64,000 nt of DNA from DAOPYU01 sp942493245 (GTDB taxonomy: Bacteria > Sumerlaeota > Sumerlaeia > UBA8349), in the NCBI GenBank assembly GCA_942493245.1, contig OW818685.1, positions 4,402,001 to 4,466,000 of the forward strand, given 5' to 3'. Below are positions 52,780 through 61,153 of this stretch, piece by piece (position 1 is the first letter of the stretch; every line of letters starts with the position of its first letter). A program made the position numbers and the translations under genes. Under the pieces are notes generated by a model. That model saw only the letters and a list, made by a program, of their open reading frames with translations, had not been told where the DNA came from and did no database searches.

Positions 52780-54915
52780 ATGCCTCTCTATAAAGGAACC
52801 CAGTCCCCCCCCGACTTTTTTGGCGACAAGCAGAAAACGGTACAGGAAAACAAGAGTTTCTTCCTGCGTGTGGCGGCGCTGGTTCTCCTTGTCGTTCTCG
52901 GATTCGGGTTTCTCGTGTTGCGCATCACCTACCTGACCGTCGGGCGCGGCTCGGAACTGGCCGAACTGTCCGAACAGAACTACCTCCATCAGGTCTCGAT
53001 CCCCGCGCCCCGGGGCGCCATTGTGGACCGCTATGGCCGGATCATTGCCCAGAGCGTGACCCGCTTCAATATCTCCATCAGCCCCCTCGGCAATCAGGAG
53101 GCCGATCTGGCCTACTCGCTCGACGCGGTCCGAACCGTCTGTCCGACCAACCTCGTGCCCGAAGCCCGCACCCTGACCGCAGCCGAGATCATCGAAAAAC
53201 CGAAAACGGGAACCATGACCGGTAACAAAAAGGAACGCCCCAGCCGCGACCGGTGGAAACCCATCCCCCTGGCCACCAACCTCACGCTCGAGCAGATCAC
53301 CCCGCTCATGGAGCGCCTCGTGCTTCTGCCCGGCCTGATCATCGAACCCGCCTTCCAACGCATCTACCCTTTCGGACGCGAAACCGGTCACCTGACTGGA
53401 CATATGCAAAAAATACCGGCAACGGATCTCGACGCCTACCTGGAAAAAGGGTACGAAATGGACGATCTGATCGGCAAATCCGGACTGGAACAAGCCTTCG
53501 AGGACGTCCTGTGCGGGAAAAAAGGGTCCGAATTAGTGTACCGAAACGCAGCGGGACGCATTCTGCGAACCCTTTCCATCAAGAACGATGACAACGAGAC
53601 CTCCCCGTCTCTCAAAAGCGCAGACTACGATACCGATGAGCCGAAGCGCGGCGGTCAGGTCACCCTCACCCTCGACCTCGAACTCCAGCGCTCCGTCAAC
53701 CGCATCCTCGACGAGCAGACCACCGCCTCGATCGTCGTCATGGATCCCCGAAACGGCGACATTCTGGCCATCGCCTCGAAACCGAACTACGACGCCAACC
53801 ACCCGGAGGAGACCTTGCGAAAACAAAGCAAAGACAGTTCCTTCTGCCGGGCGTTGTCGGGCAGTTACTGGCCCGGTTCGACCTTCAAGATGATCACCGC
53901 CGCCGCCTGGCTCCAGAGCACCGGCGCCGACCCCACCCGCGTCATCGAGTGCGACCGGCGCTATTTTTACGGAAAAGGCCCCAAGGACTACCTGACCTGT
54001 CTCTACAGCCACGGCGGAGAAAACCTCAAGAGCGCGTTGAAGGTCTCCTGCAACGTCTATTTCTACACCGCCGCCGCCGAACTCGAACTCGATCCCTTCC
54101 TGAAAACCTGCGCCGACTTCGGATTCGGGAAACCGACCGGGCTGCCGATCGGAGGACGCGGACGTCTCGGCATGTCGCGCGACCGCGCCCATATTTCCCC
54201 CACCCGCATAGACAAAATCAAACTCGGCATCGGTCAGGGGGAACTGCTCAAAGTCACCCCACTCCAGATGGCCATCGCCTACTGCGCCATGGCGAATGGC
54301 GGCTCGCGCTACGAGGCCCACATCGTGCGGGAAACCCACCGTCCGGGCGAGCAACCTCTGGTTTTTCCCCCCACCGTCCTGAGCCAGGTCGGGTGGACCC
54401 AGGCCCAGCGCGACGCCATCGGAGAAGGCCTGAAAGCAGTGGTTTCCGAGGAAAATGGAACCGGACGCTACGGAGAGTTTCCCAAGGAATGGGGAGTCGC
54501 CGGGAAAACGGGAACGGCCCAGAAAGGCAAAGGGCGTCCCGTGGACGCCTGGTTTGCCTGTTACGCGCCCTTCGACAATCCGGAGGTGTGTGTCGTGGTT
54601 CTGGTCGAGGACGCGGGCGGTCACGGCGGGGAAATCTCCTCGCCCGTCGCCAGGAAAGTTCTCAACGACTACTACCGTCTGCGTTTCGAGCAAACCGGCC
54701 AACCCGTCCCCGGTGGCGCCGCGACCCTGACGCCCCCGCCCGTTCCCAACCTCGATTCTCTTTCCGTGGAGTCGGGTTCGATTGACGGCGAAGACGACGA
54801 GGAGACCACTCGCACCTCACCCGCCTCCCTCCTTCAGAGCCTCCCCGGAACCCTCGAACCCTCCCCGCTGTCCCCACCCCCGCTGCGCGAAACAAATCCG
54901 GGATTGACCGAGTGA
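52780..54915 (+). CDS. mrdA: Penicillin-binding protein 2 (peptidoglycan transpeptidase)
   Basis: 711 residues. A cytoplasmic N-terminus and one membrane helix (~32-50, AALVLLVVLGFGFLVLRITY) are followed by the pedestal domain (APRGAIVDRYGRIIAQSV; GRETGHLTGHM; GKSGLEQAFEDVLCGKKGSE). The transpeptidase domain (~300-640) has SxxK at Ser367 (PGSTFKM), SxN at 423-425 (SCN) and KTG at 576-578 (AGKTGTAQKG). The GKSGLE/YWPGSTFK context marks the PBP2/elongasome class; the partner RodA is not in this window. A ~70-residue Pro/Ser-rich tail is extra. RBS AGGAA precedes the ATG. Probably co-transcribed with the MshEN-like gene 72 bp upstream. Confidence 0.93.
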   Translation: MPLYKGTQSPPDFFGDKQKTVQENKSFFLRVAALVLLVVLGFGFLVLRITYLTVGRGSELAELSEQNYLHQVSIPAPRGAIVDRYGRIIAQSVTRFNISISPLGNQEADLAYSLDAVRTVCPTNLVPEARTLTAAEIIEKPKTGTMTGNKKERPSRDRWKPIPLATNLTLEQITPLMERLVLLPGLIIEPAFQRIYPFGRETGHLTGHMQKIPATDLDAYLEKGYEMDDLIGKSGLEQAFEDVLCGKKGSELVYRNAAGRILRTLSIKNDDNETSPSLKSADYDTDEPKRGGQVTLTLDLELQRSVNRILDEQTTASIVVMDPRNGDILAIASKPNYDANHPEETLRKQSKDSSFCRALSGSYWPGSTFKMITAAAWLQSTGADPTRVIECDRRYFYGKGPKDYLTCLYSHGGENLKSALKVSCNVYFYTAAAELELDPFLKTCADFGFGKPTGLPIGGRGRLGMSRDRAHISPTRIDKIKLGIGQGELLKVTPLQMAIAYCAMANGGSRYEAHIVRETHRPGEQPLVFPPTVLSQVGWTQAQRDAIGEGLKAVVSEENGTGRYGEFPKEWGVAGKTGTAQKGKGRPVDAWFACYAPFDNPEVCVVVLVEDAGGHGGEISSPVARKVLNDYYRLRFEQTGQPVPGGAATLTPPPVPNLDSLSVESGSIDGEDDEETTRTSPASLLQSLPGTLEPSPLSPPPLRETNPGLTE

Positions 54916-55006
54916 CTCCCTCAGACTGGAACCCAGGAAACGTGCCCTCCATTCTTTATTCAACCACGGAATACACGGAAACGAAATTCTCATTCTTCCG
55001 TGTGGT

Positions 55007-55267
55007 CTGTACGACAACCTCGCAGAATCTACGCAGGCCGCGATGATTTCATGAACAGAAAGAATGGAACGAGTAAAACCCCATAACGCAAAGACGCCAA
55101 GACGCAAGGACGCAGAGGGATCCGGATGGGGAGGGCGGCGCGATCTCAAAACCCAAACTGAAAACAGGGACGGATGTGGACGACGAAAACGGAAAATCTA
55201 TGAATCTTTGCGTCTCTGCACCTCTGCGACTTTGCGTTGAAATTGGTTGCGGCTTCGCTGCGCCAGG
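55007..55267 (+). repeat. Composite direct repeat, left copy
   Basis: Blocks in order: ctgtacgacaacctcgcaga..., 'gcaggccgcgatgatttc', 'cgcaaagacgccaagacgc', the inverse 'ctttgcgtctctgcacctc', AAATTGG and GGTTGCGGC...CGCCAGG (55245-55267). The same order recurs at 56373-56624. No gene lies in 54916-55334. Confidence 0.7.
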
Positions 55268-55334
55268 TGTTCCGTGGTTCTTATTTTCGGTGTTTAATTA
55301 AGGTCCATCCGATCCTTTATTGTCCGGTGTTGTT

Positions 55335-56345
55335 ATGGAACTCCTCTGCCCCCACTGCCGCGCCCTCCTGGAACGCCACCCGGCTGAACGACCGATCCGG
55401 GTTCTGTGGGTCTGTGTTGGGTGCGGCGCGTCCTTTGAAGAACGGGACCGGGTCGTTCGCTTCCTCGACGCAGACGATCCGTTTTACGAAGGCCGCTTCG
55501 CCGGAACCGAACCGGCGGCGGTTCCTCAGACCCGGATTGGACGCCTCGCGCTGAAGCCCCGTCTCGCTTGGGGACTCGACCTCCATTACCAGAATCTGCT
55601 GAAGCGATTCCTGCCGGACGGATGCGCCCACGTCCTCGACGTGGGGTGCGGCGGGGGACACCAAGCCCTTCTGACCCGCCACCCGCGCGAAGTCGTAGGG
55701 GTGGACCTCTCGAGCGCATCGCTCCGAACCGCCGCCACCCTCTATTCAATGGCGATTCAGACGCCCGCCGACCGCCTGCCCTTCCCGGACGCCTCATTCG
55801 ACGCCGTCGTCAGTTCCAACTTCCTGGGCCACGTGCCGTTTGGCAACAAGGACGCCGTTCTGGCGGAAATGGTCCGGGTGCTCCGCCCGGGCGGGCGCAT
55901 GCTCCACCAACTCGAAACATCGAGCGAGGGCGCGCTCTTCCAACTCATCCAAAGCGATCCGGACTATCTCCAGGAATACTGGATCGCGCTCGATGGCCAC
56001 ATCGGCCTCGAACGGCCCACCGAGGCGCTCGACCGCTTCCGCGGCCACGGGATGGAAATACTCTGGGCGCGCCCGCAATTCGCGGGCTATTTCCTGCCCC
56101 AGGGCGAAGCGACCAAGCGTTTCGACAACCCCTTTGGCCGCAGCCGCCGACGCACCCGCGCCTTGCTCGCGCTGGACCGCTGGCTGACCCCCCACCGCCG
56201 GGGGCGGATCGTCGCCGACACGGCGCTGGGACTCGCCAACACCGTCCTGCGGCGTCTGCGCCCCCTCGACTGCGGAATCGGCCTCTGTGTCGCCCTCCAG
56301 AAACCGGGCCACACGGAGAACCTTTTTTCGGCGAACCACAGATAA
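55335..56345 (+). CDS. Class I SAM-dependent methyltransferase with N-terminal zinc ribbon
   Basis: 336 residues from ATG 55335. The N-terminus has two CxxC pairs (CPHCRALL and CVGCGASF), a zinc-ribbon of the kind found in RlmA/Trm112-like methyltransferases. The Rossmann SAM-binding core follows: HVLDVGCGGGHQALL (motif I, ~105), VVGVDLSSASL, DRLPFPDASFDAVVSSNFLGH and EMVRVLRPGGRMLHQLE. The C-terminal third is an Arg-rich helical region. The substrate is unknown. There is no strong RBS. The gene stands alone between two copies of a composite direct repeat (55007-55267 and 56373-56624), an unusual arrangement. Confidence 0.85.
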   Translation: MELLCPHCRALLERHPAERPIRVLWVCVGCGASFEERDRVVRFLDADDPFYEGRFAGTEPAAVPQTRIGRLALKPRLAWGLDLHYQNLLKRFLPDGCAHVLDVGCGGGHQALLTRHPREVVGVDLSSASLRTAATLYSMAIQTPADRLPFPDASFDAVVSSNFLGHVPFGNKDAVLAEMVRVLRPGGRMLHQLETSSEGALFQLIQSDPDYLQEYWIALDGHIGLERPTEALDRFRGHGMEILWARPQFAGYFLPQGEATKRFDNPFGRSRRRTRALLALDRWLTPHRRGRIVADTALGLANTVLRRLRPLDCGIGLCVALQKPGHTENLFSANHR

Positions 56346-56372
56346 ACACGGATGAATGACAATGCGGGGCAT

Positions 56373-56624
56373 CTGTACTACTATCTTGCAGAATCAACGC
56401 AAGCCGCGACGATTCTTCTGTAACGCAAGGACGATCAACCACAAAACGCAAAGTAGCAAAGAAGCAAGGACGCAGAGAGGCGTGAATGGAAAGGGGACGA
56501 GGCACAAACCTCGATAACAAATGTGGGGAAAATCTCAACGGTCGCAAAATACTGAATCTCTGCGACTCTGCGTCTTCGCGCCTTCGCGTTAAATTGGTTT
56601 TGGTTGCGGCTTCGCTGCGCCAAG
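56373..56624 (+). repeat. Composite direct repeat, right copy
   Basis: Repeats the block order of 55007-55267: ctgtactactatcttgcaga, 'gcaagccgcgacgattc', 'cgcaaagtagcaaagaagc', inverse 'tctgcgactctgcgtcttcg', AAATTGG, GGTTGCGGC...CGCCAAG (56602-56624). No gene lies in 56346-56727. Confidence 0.7.
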
Positions 56625-56727
56625 TTTATCCGTGCCCATCCGGGGTTTCAAGAAGCGGTTTTTTGTGCACATTCGATCGCAATCGGGTATGATCTCCTTG
56701 TCTATAACGCCGAAGTTGGAGAACGAC

Positions 56728-57657
56728 ATGCCCTTCCCCCCTGAAACCCTCCAGACCTATACCAACCTCAGCCCGATTCTGGTGACGGGTGGCACCACGG
56801 GCACGGGCCGTCGACTGGTCGGCGCGTTGCTCGAACGGGGCGCACGGGTCCGTTGCCTCGTCCACTCCCCGGCCCACCGCGACCGCCTGCCCGAACACGC
56901 GAATCTGGAAATCGTCTTCGGCTCGGCGGGCGACCCAGCCGACCTGCGCCGGGCGCTCGAAGGCGTTCGGACCCTGATCCACCTGGCGGGGCACCGCCTT
57001 GTCCCGGATTTGTTCGAGTTTTTCGAGCGCGATGAATCGCGGAGAACCAGCCCGTCCCCGCTTCGATTTCTCTTTCAATCCTCCACGCGGATGCTGTCGC
57101 AATACCCCACCCCGACGCGCGAATCCGTACGCCGCGCCGAGGAATGCATCCAGGCCGCCCCCCCGGAACGGATCGCGTGGACCATTCTGCGTCCGGCCAT
57201 GATCTACGGCGGACACGACCGCAACTTCGAAGTCTATCTCTCGACCCTGCGCCACTGGCCCGTCTTTCCGATCTTCGGATCGGGCGATTGCCTCCGCCAG
57301 CCCCTGTTCGTCGAGGACCTCGTGGCCGCCCACCTGCTCGCGCTCGAACACCCGGTCTCGATCGGTCGCGCCTACACCCTGGCCGGTCCCGAACCGATCC
57401 GTTTCTGCGCGATGATCGAAGCCATCGCCCGCGCCGCCGGTCTGCGCGCGCCCCGCTTCCTGAAATTCCCCTATGCGCCCTGTCTCGCGGTCGCGAAAGG
57501 CCTGCGCAAAGTCTGGTCCGGTTCCCCCGCTAACCCGGAGGTCATCGAGCGGTTCGGAGAAGACATGGTCTTCGACATCGCCCCCGCCCAACGCGACCTG
57601 GGCTTCACCCCCACCCCGCTTGAAAAGGCGCTCGAAATCCGGTTTTCCCGACACTAG
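56728..57657 (+). CDS. NAD(P)-binding atypical SDR-family protein
   Basis: 309 residues from ATG 56728 (GGAG 7 nt upstream). Rossmann motif ILVTGGTTGTGRRLVGALLE (TGxxGxxG), then GARVRCLVHSP, DLRRALEGVRTLIHLAG and FLFQSSTRMLSQ. The classical YxxxK catalytic pair is absent; the region reads YPTPTRESVRRAEECIQ, with Arg where the Lys would be, as in atypical SDRs of the NDUFA9/epimerase-like group. PAMIYGGHDRN and FVEDLVAAHLLALEHP are further family marks. Possible roles are quinone or sugar-linked metabolism or a structural cofactor-binding role; the substrate is unknown. No operon partner. Confidence 0.82.
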   Translation: MPFPPETLQTYTNLSPILVTGGTTGTGRRLVGALLERGARVRCLVHSPAHRDRLPEHANLEIVFGSAGDPADLRRALEGVRTLIHLAGHRLVPDLFEFFERDESRRTSPSPLRFLFQSSTRMLSQYPTPTRESVRRAEECIQAAPPERIAWTILRPAMIYGGHDRNFEVYLSTLRHWPVFPIFGSGDCLRQPLFVEDLVAAHLLALEHPVSIGRAYTLAGPEPIRFCAMIEAIARAAGLRAPRFLKFPYAPCLAVAKGLRKVWSGSPANPEVIERFGEDMVFDIAPAQRDLGFTPTPLEKALEIRFSRH

Positions 57658-57699
57658 CCCGACAGCCCTGTACCGGTTCGGAACCGTTCCACCTAAAAC

Positions 57700-57812
57700 C
57701 GCAGTTGAAGCGCCAAAGGCGCGGATTTATACCAGCCTGGGGCAAGCGAAGCGTCGCCCCAGGGAAGGCGTCCCTCTTTCTCATAAGGGCTGAAAGCCCG
57801 AACTATTCTAAA
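57700..57812. repeat. Palindrome-rich interspersed element
   Basis: Contains GCGCCAAAGGCGC (57710-57722), a CCTGGGGC/GCCCCAGG stem (57736-57763), and 'aagggctgaaagccc' (57784-57798). This alternation of small palindromes resembles non-coding interspersed elements of environmental bacteria. Nothing else is seen between 57658 and 57978. Confidence 0.55.
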
Positions 57813-57978
57813 CGGAGAGTTATTCTCACAACTGCCGTTTCTGAGGTATTGAACCAACATCCAGGGTCCCCTCCAGATCCCCCTGTTTACATAAAACTTG
57901 ATACATAAGGTCTTTTGTGTAGGATTATTTCCAGCACAGGGACCGGCTGGACCGGATCGAATTTGAAAGGAAAACGAA

Positions 57979-59394
57979 ATGCGATTCACACAGTGGATGC
58001 TTCTGGGGGTGTCACTCTTTCTGCTTCTGGGGGCCGCCGTCCGGGCCGAAGAGACGAAGCAGGACCGAAAAAATTTCTGGGAGGATCCCGAACGGCTCAC
58101 CCAATTCTTGAACGGCATGAGGGATGGCGATGACTTCACCGCCTATAAGGAAGGCGAATGCGACCTCCAGAAGGCGAGACGCCTGGCCCGCGAGGTTAAC
58201 GGCTGGACCACGCTCACCCTGGCCGTCGTCCAGAATGACCTCCCCACGGCCAAAACCTTTCTAGACCAGGGCGCGGACGTCAACACCACTGACACCTTCA
58301 ACCGCACCCTGTTGATGCTCGCCACTCAGTACGGCCACGACGAAATGGCGCGTTTCCTGGTGGAACGCGGGGCCAAACCGCAACCGGACACAAAAGGGAT
58401 CGTACTTCAGGCTCCTTCCTCCAACTCCAAAGAAGCGGACCGTCTGGTGGGTTATCCCGATGACTCGCCTCTGCTGAAATCCTATTTGAAGACCCCGCTT
58501 CTCACTCCTCGGAAATCCCGCCACGAAATTTTCAAGAGTCAAAATTATAACAAGGAATCGTCTGGTACGAACGCAATCCATCTGGATCGCTTCATGGTCG
58601 AAGTAGAATTCATTCCAGACAGAAACTCCAGTGAGGATAAAACCGATAAGAAGGCGTCGGGAGAAAACAAGGGGCCTGTCACCGGGAACCGGTATTACTA
58701 CTTGATCCTGAAGGGAATCCCCACTCCCATTCTTCTCAAGAGAATTGAAGTGGACGAGACCGGTAATGGGGCGGCTTTTGAAATCAACAGGAAAGATTGG
58801 ATCAAGTTGGAGTGGATTAATGAAGGATCCCTTTTCAAGATTTCATGGAAAAACGATGAAGGGAAATACGGTTCCGAAAGGACCGTAATGGTGTCGGTTG
58901 ATGGGAAACGACTTCTGCCGCTCTTCGACGACTCTTTTGCCACTTACGGAAACGGAGGGGGAGGATTCTGGGATCAGGGAGTACAACAGTGGGAGTGGGA
59001 TCCGGAATCGGGAGAAGCGATCCTGTCCCGTATTGTGGCGCAAAGAAAACCTCGGGGCGATTTGAACGACAGTTTCTTGTGGCGTACCCGAGGCGATGAT
59101 TCAGGGGAACTTCACGATTCCCTGGATCTCACGAGAACCGTCTATCGATTTCGCCTCGATGGGACAAAACTTCGATGTGTTTCGGCCAAGCGGTATTGTC
59201 TCCAATGCAACGAACTGCCTCTCGCCAACATCGCGATGCACTACCGCGTGTTGGTCCCGGAACTGCTCCGGTTGAACCCCGGCCAGAAGGACCGGGTCTT
59301 CTGTAACGGAACGTTGTATCTGGGAGAAACGGCGCCCTTTATCCCGACACAGGATAATGCGCAGGTGAACCTTCCCGGAGGGGACGAGGAATAG
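57979..59394 (+). CDS. Secreted ankyrin-repeat protein with C-terminal LysM-like motif
   Basis: 471 residues with a signal peptide (WMLLGVSLFLLLGAAVRAEE). Two ankyrin repeats at ~73-135 (NGWTTLTLAVVQNDLPTAKT, GADVNTTDTFNRTLLMLATQ, YGHDEMARFLVERGAKP). A long central domain of beta character (~190-360: RYYYLILKGIPTPILLKRIE; GSLFKISWKNDEGKYG) has no recognised family. Near the C-terminus, ANIAMHYRVLVPELLRLNPG followed by a VFCNGTLYL segment matches the LysM pattern (IAxxYxVxxxxLxxxNP...GxxLxL), implying peptidoglycan or glycan contact. RBS AAGGAAAA precedes the ATG. The middle and 3' part is AT-richer than neighbours. Function unknown. Confidence 0.75.
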   Translation: MRFTQWMLLGVSLFLLLGAAVRAEETKQDRKNFWEDPERLTQFLNGMRDGDDFTAYKEGECDLQKARRLAREVNGWTTLTLAVVQNDLPTAKTFLDQGADVNTTDTFNRTLLMLATQYGHDEMARFLVERGAKPQPDTKGIVLQAPSSNSKEADRLVGYPDDSPLLKSYLKTPLLTPRKSRHEIFKSQNYNKESSGTNAIHLDRFMVEVEFIPDRNSSEDKTDKKASGENKGPVTGNRYYYLILKGIPTPILLKRIEVDETGNGAAFEINRKDWIKLEWINEGSLFKISWKNDEGKYGSERTVMVSVDGKRLLPLFDDSFATYGNGGGGFWDQGVQQWEWDPESGEAILSRIVAQRKPRGDLNDSFLWRTRGDDSGELHDSLDLTRTVYRFRLDGTKLRCVSAKRYCLQCNELPLANIAMHYRVLVPELLRLNPGQKDRVFCNGTLYLGETAPFIPTQDNAQVNLPGGDEE

Positions 59395-59789
59395 GAGGAA
59401 AAAGGCTCCTTTCTCGATTCGGAAAGGGAACTTCGGATCTTCAAGTCTTGGTCTCTTGGTGTCTTCGTGCCTTCGTGTGAACTGCGGTTCAACAAAAACT
59501 CGCGCAAAGGCGCAATGACGCAAAGAACCGCTTCGAAATGAAGTCACACGAAGACACGAGGTCACAAAGAACCGCGAATCAGTATTCCCTGCGTTTGTGT
59601 TATTTTGATCGCGAGTTTTTATGTATCAAGCGATTCCCCAGACCCCGCCAATCAGGAGATTGGCGCTCCCGGGAACAGCCTTCAAACGGAACTGACATCT
59701 CCCGCCCAAACGTGCTACCAGAAGAGGAAACAGGGACATGGAGAAGCCTATCCATTGTCAATTATCAATTGTCCATTATCCATTCCCCC
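59395..59789. repeat. Intergenic region made of dispersed repeats
   Basis: Holds 'cttggtgtcttcgtgcctt' (59455-59474) and a partly inverse 'gaagtcacacgaagacacg' (59538-59556), a 'cgcaaaggcgcaatgacgc' run (59503-59526), the hairpin CGCCAATCAGGAGATTGGCG (59646-59665), and a 'tcaattatcaattgtccatt' tract (59758-59777). No gene seen. Confidence 0.55.
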
Positions 59790-61103
59790 TCACCCCTCCG
59801 AGGTCTCGGACAATCCCAGCGGGTCGCCCGGAGTCGGCGGTGGAACAGTGGACCGTTCGGGCCGGGTGGCGGCCACCATCGCCTCGGTTTCGGCCTGCCG
59901 GGCGCGCATGACCGGGATGAGCGGCATCAGGAGAAGCGCCGACAGAATCTGCGCGGCGATGGCGTAGTTCGCCACCGGATACACTCCCTGCGTTTCCTGA
60001 ATCTGGAGGGCAAAAAAGGGCGCAATGAGACCGCGCAGGCCGAACAGAAACGTGTGTACGCTCATATACACCGGAATGCGACTGGGGACGGTGAAGAAGG
60101 TGGCGATGAGGCGCCAGCTCAAAACCCCTCCGGCCAGACCGATGCCCCAGATGACCGACCCGAGACAGATGGACCAGTAGTGGCGGGCGTAGAAAAACAT
60201 CGCGATCCCCACCACGAAAGACAGGCTGATGAGGGCGCGGTACACGGCGAAGTTCATCCGGTACAGAACCCGTCCCCAAAGCCCGACCGCCAGGAGTTGC
60301 GCGGCCATGGTGGTGGCCGTCGTGGCGACCAGAATGGCCCGCGCGTCGTACCCGAGCTGCTGGAGGTGCAGAACGCGCATGGGCTGAAGACTCAGCGTCG
60401 CGCTGCCGATGATGAACCAGACCACTTCCAGGTACACGAACGCGCGGTCGGTCAGCAGAACCTGAAAGAAGTCGCGAAAAATGCTTCGGCCACTGGTCGC
60501 ATCGTTCACACGCCGACGCGGTTCGGGCCACCCCCAGTTGTACCAGGAACACGCCAGGCTGAGCGCCGAAAGCAGACTGAGGAGAAATACGAAATACTCG
60601 GTGCCAAACCCGAGCAGAATGCCGGTGGTGGTGGCCACGGCGGACGTGGTCCCGACCGAGATGGCCTGGAGGCGTCCCATGGCCCACCCGCGCACCGGCG
60701 CGGTGAAATTGGACCCGTACATCCCGCTGACCAGCGGCACCCCGAGCGCGTTGAACGCCATCCCCAGCGCCATGAGGACCACAAAGAGGGGGCCGGAGGT
60801 GACCGAAGCCGCCACGATGAAGACCAGACGCGAAAACACCTCGAACAGGAAAATGAGGGTTTTCTTGCGGTAATTGGCGGTCAGGGTGGTGGCGAAAACC
60901 GCCGTCAGGTGGCCGATAAACGGCGCGGCGGACAACAGCCAGATAGACCGGGTGTCGGTAATCCGGTAGTGGGTCATCGCAATGGTGAGGGTGAAATCGA
61001 GCGCCAGCGCGGCGTAGATGCCCCGTCCGAACTCCCCGGCATAGGCGCGGTCCAGCGTGAGTCGCTCGTGACGCCGCAGAGAGAATTTTGAAAGTCGGAA
61101 CAT
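59790..61103 (-). CDS. Major facilitator superfamily transporter
   Basis: 437 residues with about twelve hydrophobic helices in two halves (e.g. LVFIVAASVTSGPLFVVLMA; YFVFLLSLLSALSLA; LISLSFVVGIAMFFYA; ILSALLLMPLIPVM) separated by a polar loop (WGWPEPRRRVNDATSGRS). MYGSNFTAPVRGWAMGRLQA near residue 130 resembles MFS loop 4-5 motifs. The first residues (SKFSLRRHERLTLDR) are cytosolic and basic, and the tail is Pro/Thr-rich. The substrate cannot be predicted. It follows the XPB-N/WYL gene by 50 bp on the same strand, so they may be co-transcribed, although no functional link is obvious. The RBS is weak. Confidence 0.8.
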   Translation of the reverse strand: MFRLSKFSLRRHERLTLDRAYAGEFGRGIYAALALDFTLTIAMTHYRITDTRSIWLLSAAPFIGHLTAVFATTLTANYRKKTLIFLFEVFSRLVFIVAASVTSGPLFVVLMALGMAFNALGVPLVSGMYGSNFTAPVRGWAMGRLQAISVGTTSAVATTTGILLGFGTEYFVFLLSLLSALSLACSWYNWGWPEPRRRVNDATSGRSIFRDFFQVLLTDRAFVYLEVVWFIIGSATLSLQPMRVLHLQQLGYDARAILVATTATTMAAQLLAVGLWGRVLYRMNFAVYRALISLSFVVGIAMFFYARHYWSICLGSVIWGIGLAGGVLSWRLIATFFTVPSRIPVYMSVHTFLFGLRGLIAPFFALQIQETQGVYPVANYAIAAQILSALLLMPLIPVMRARQAETEAMVAATRPERSTVPPPTPGDPLGLSETSEG

Positions 61104-61153
61104 CAGGGAGCCGGAAAATTCCGTGGGGCGCGCCGCTCAGGGCGGCCGGAGAC

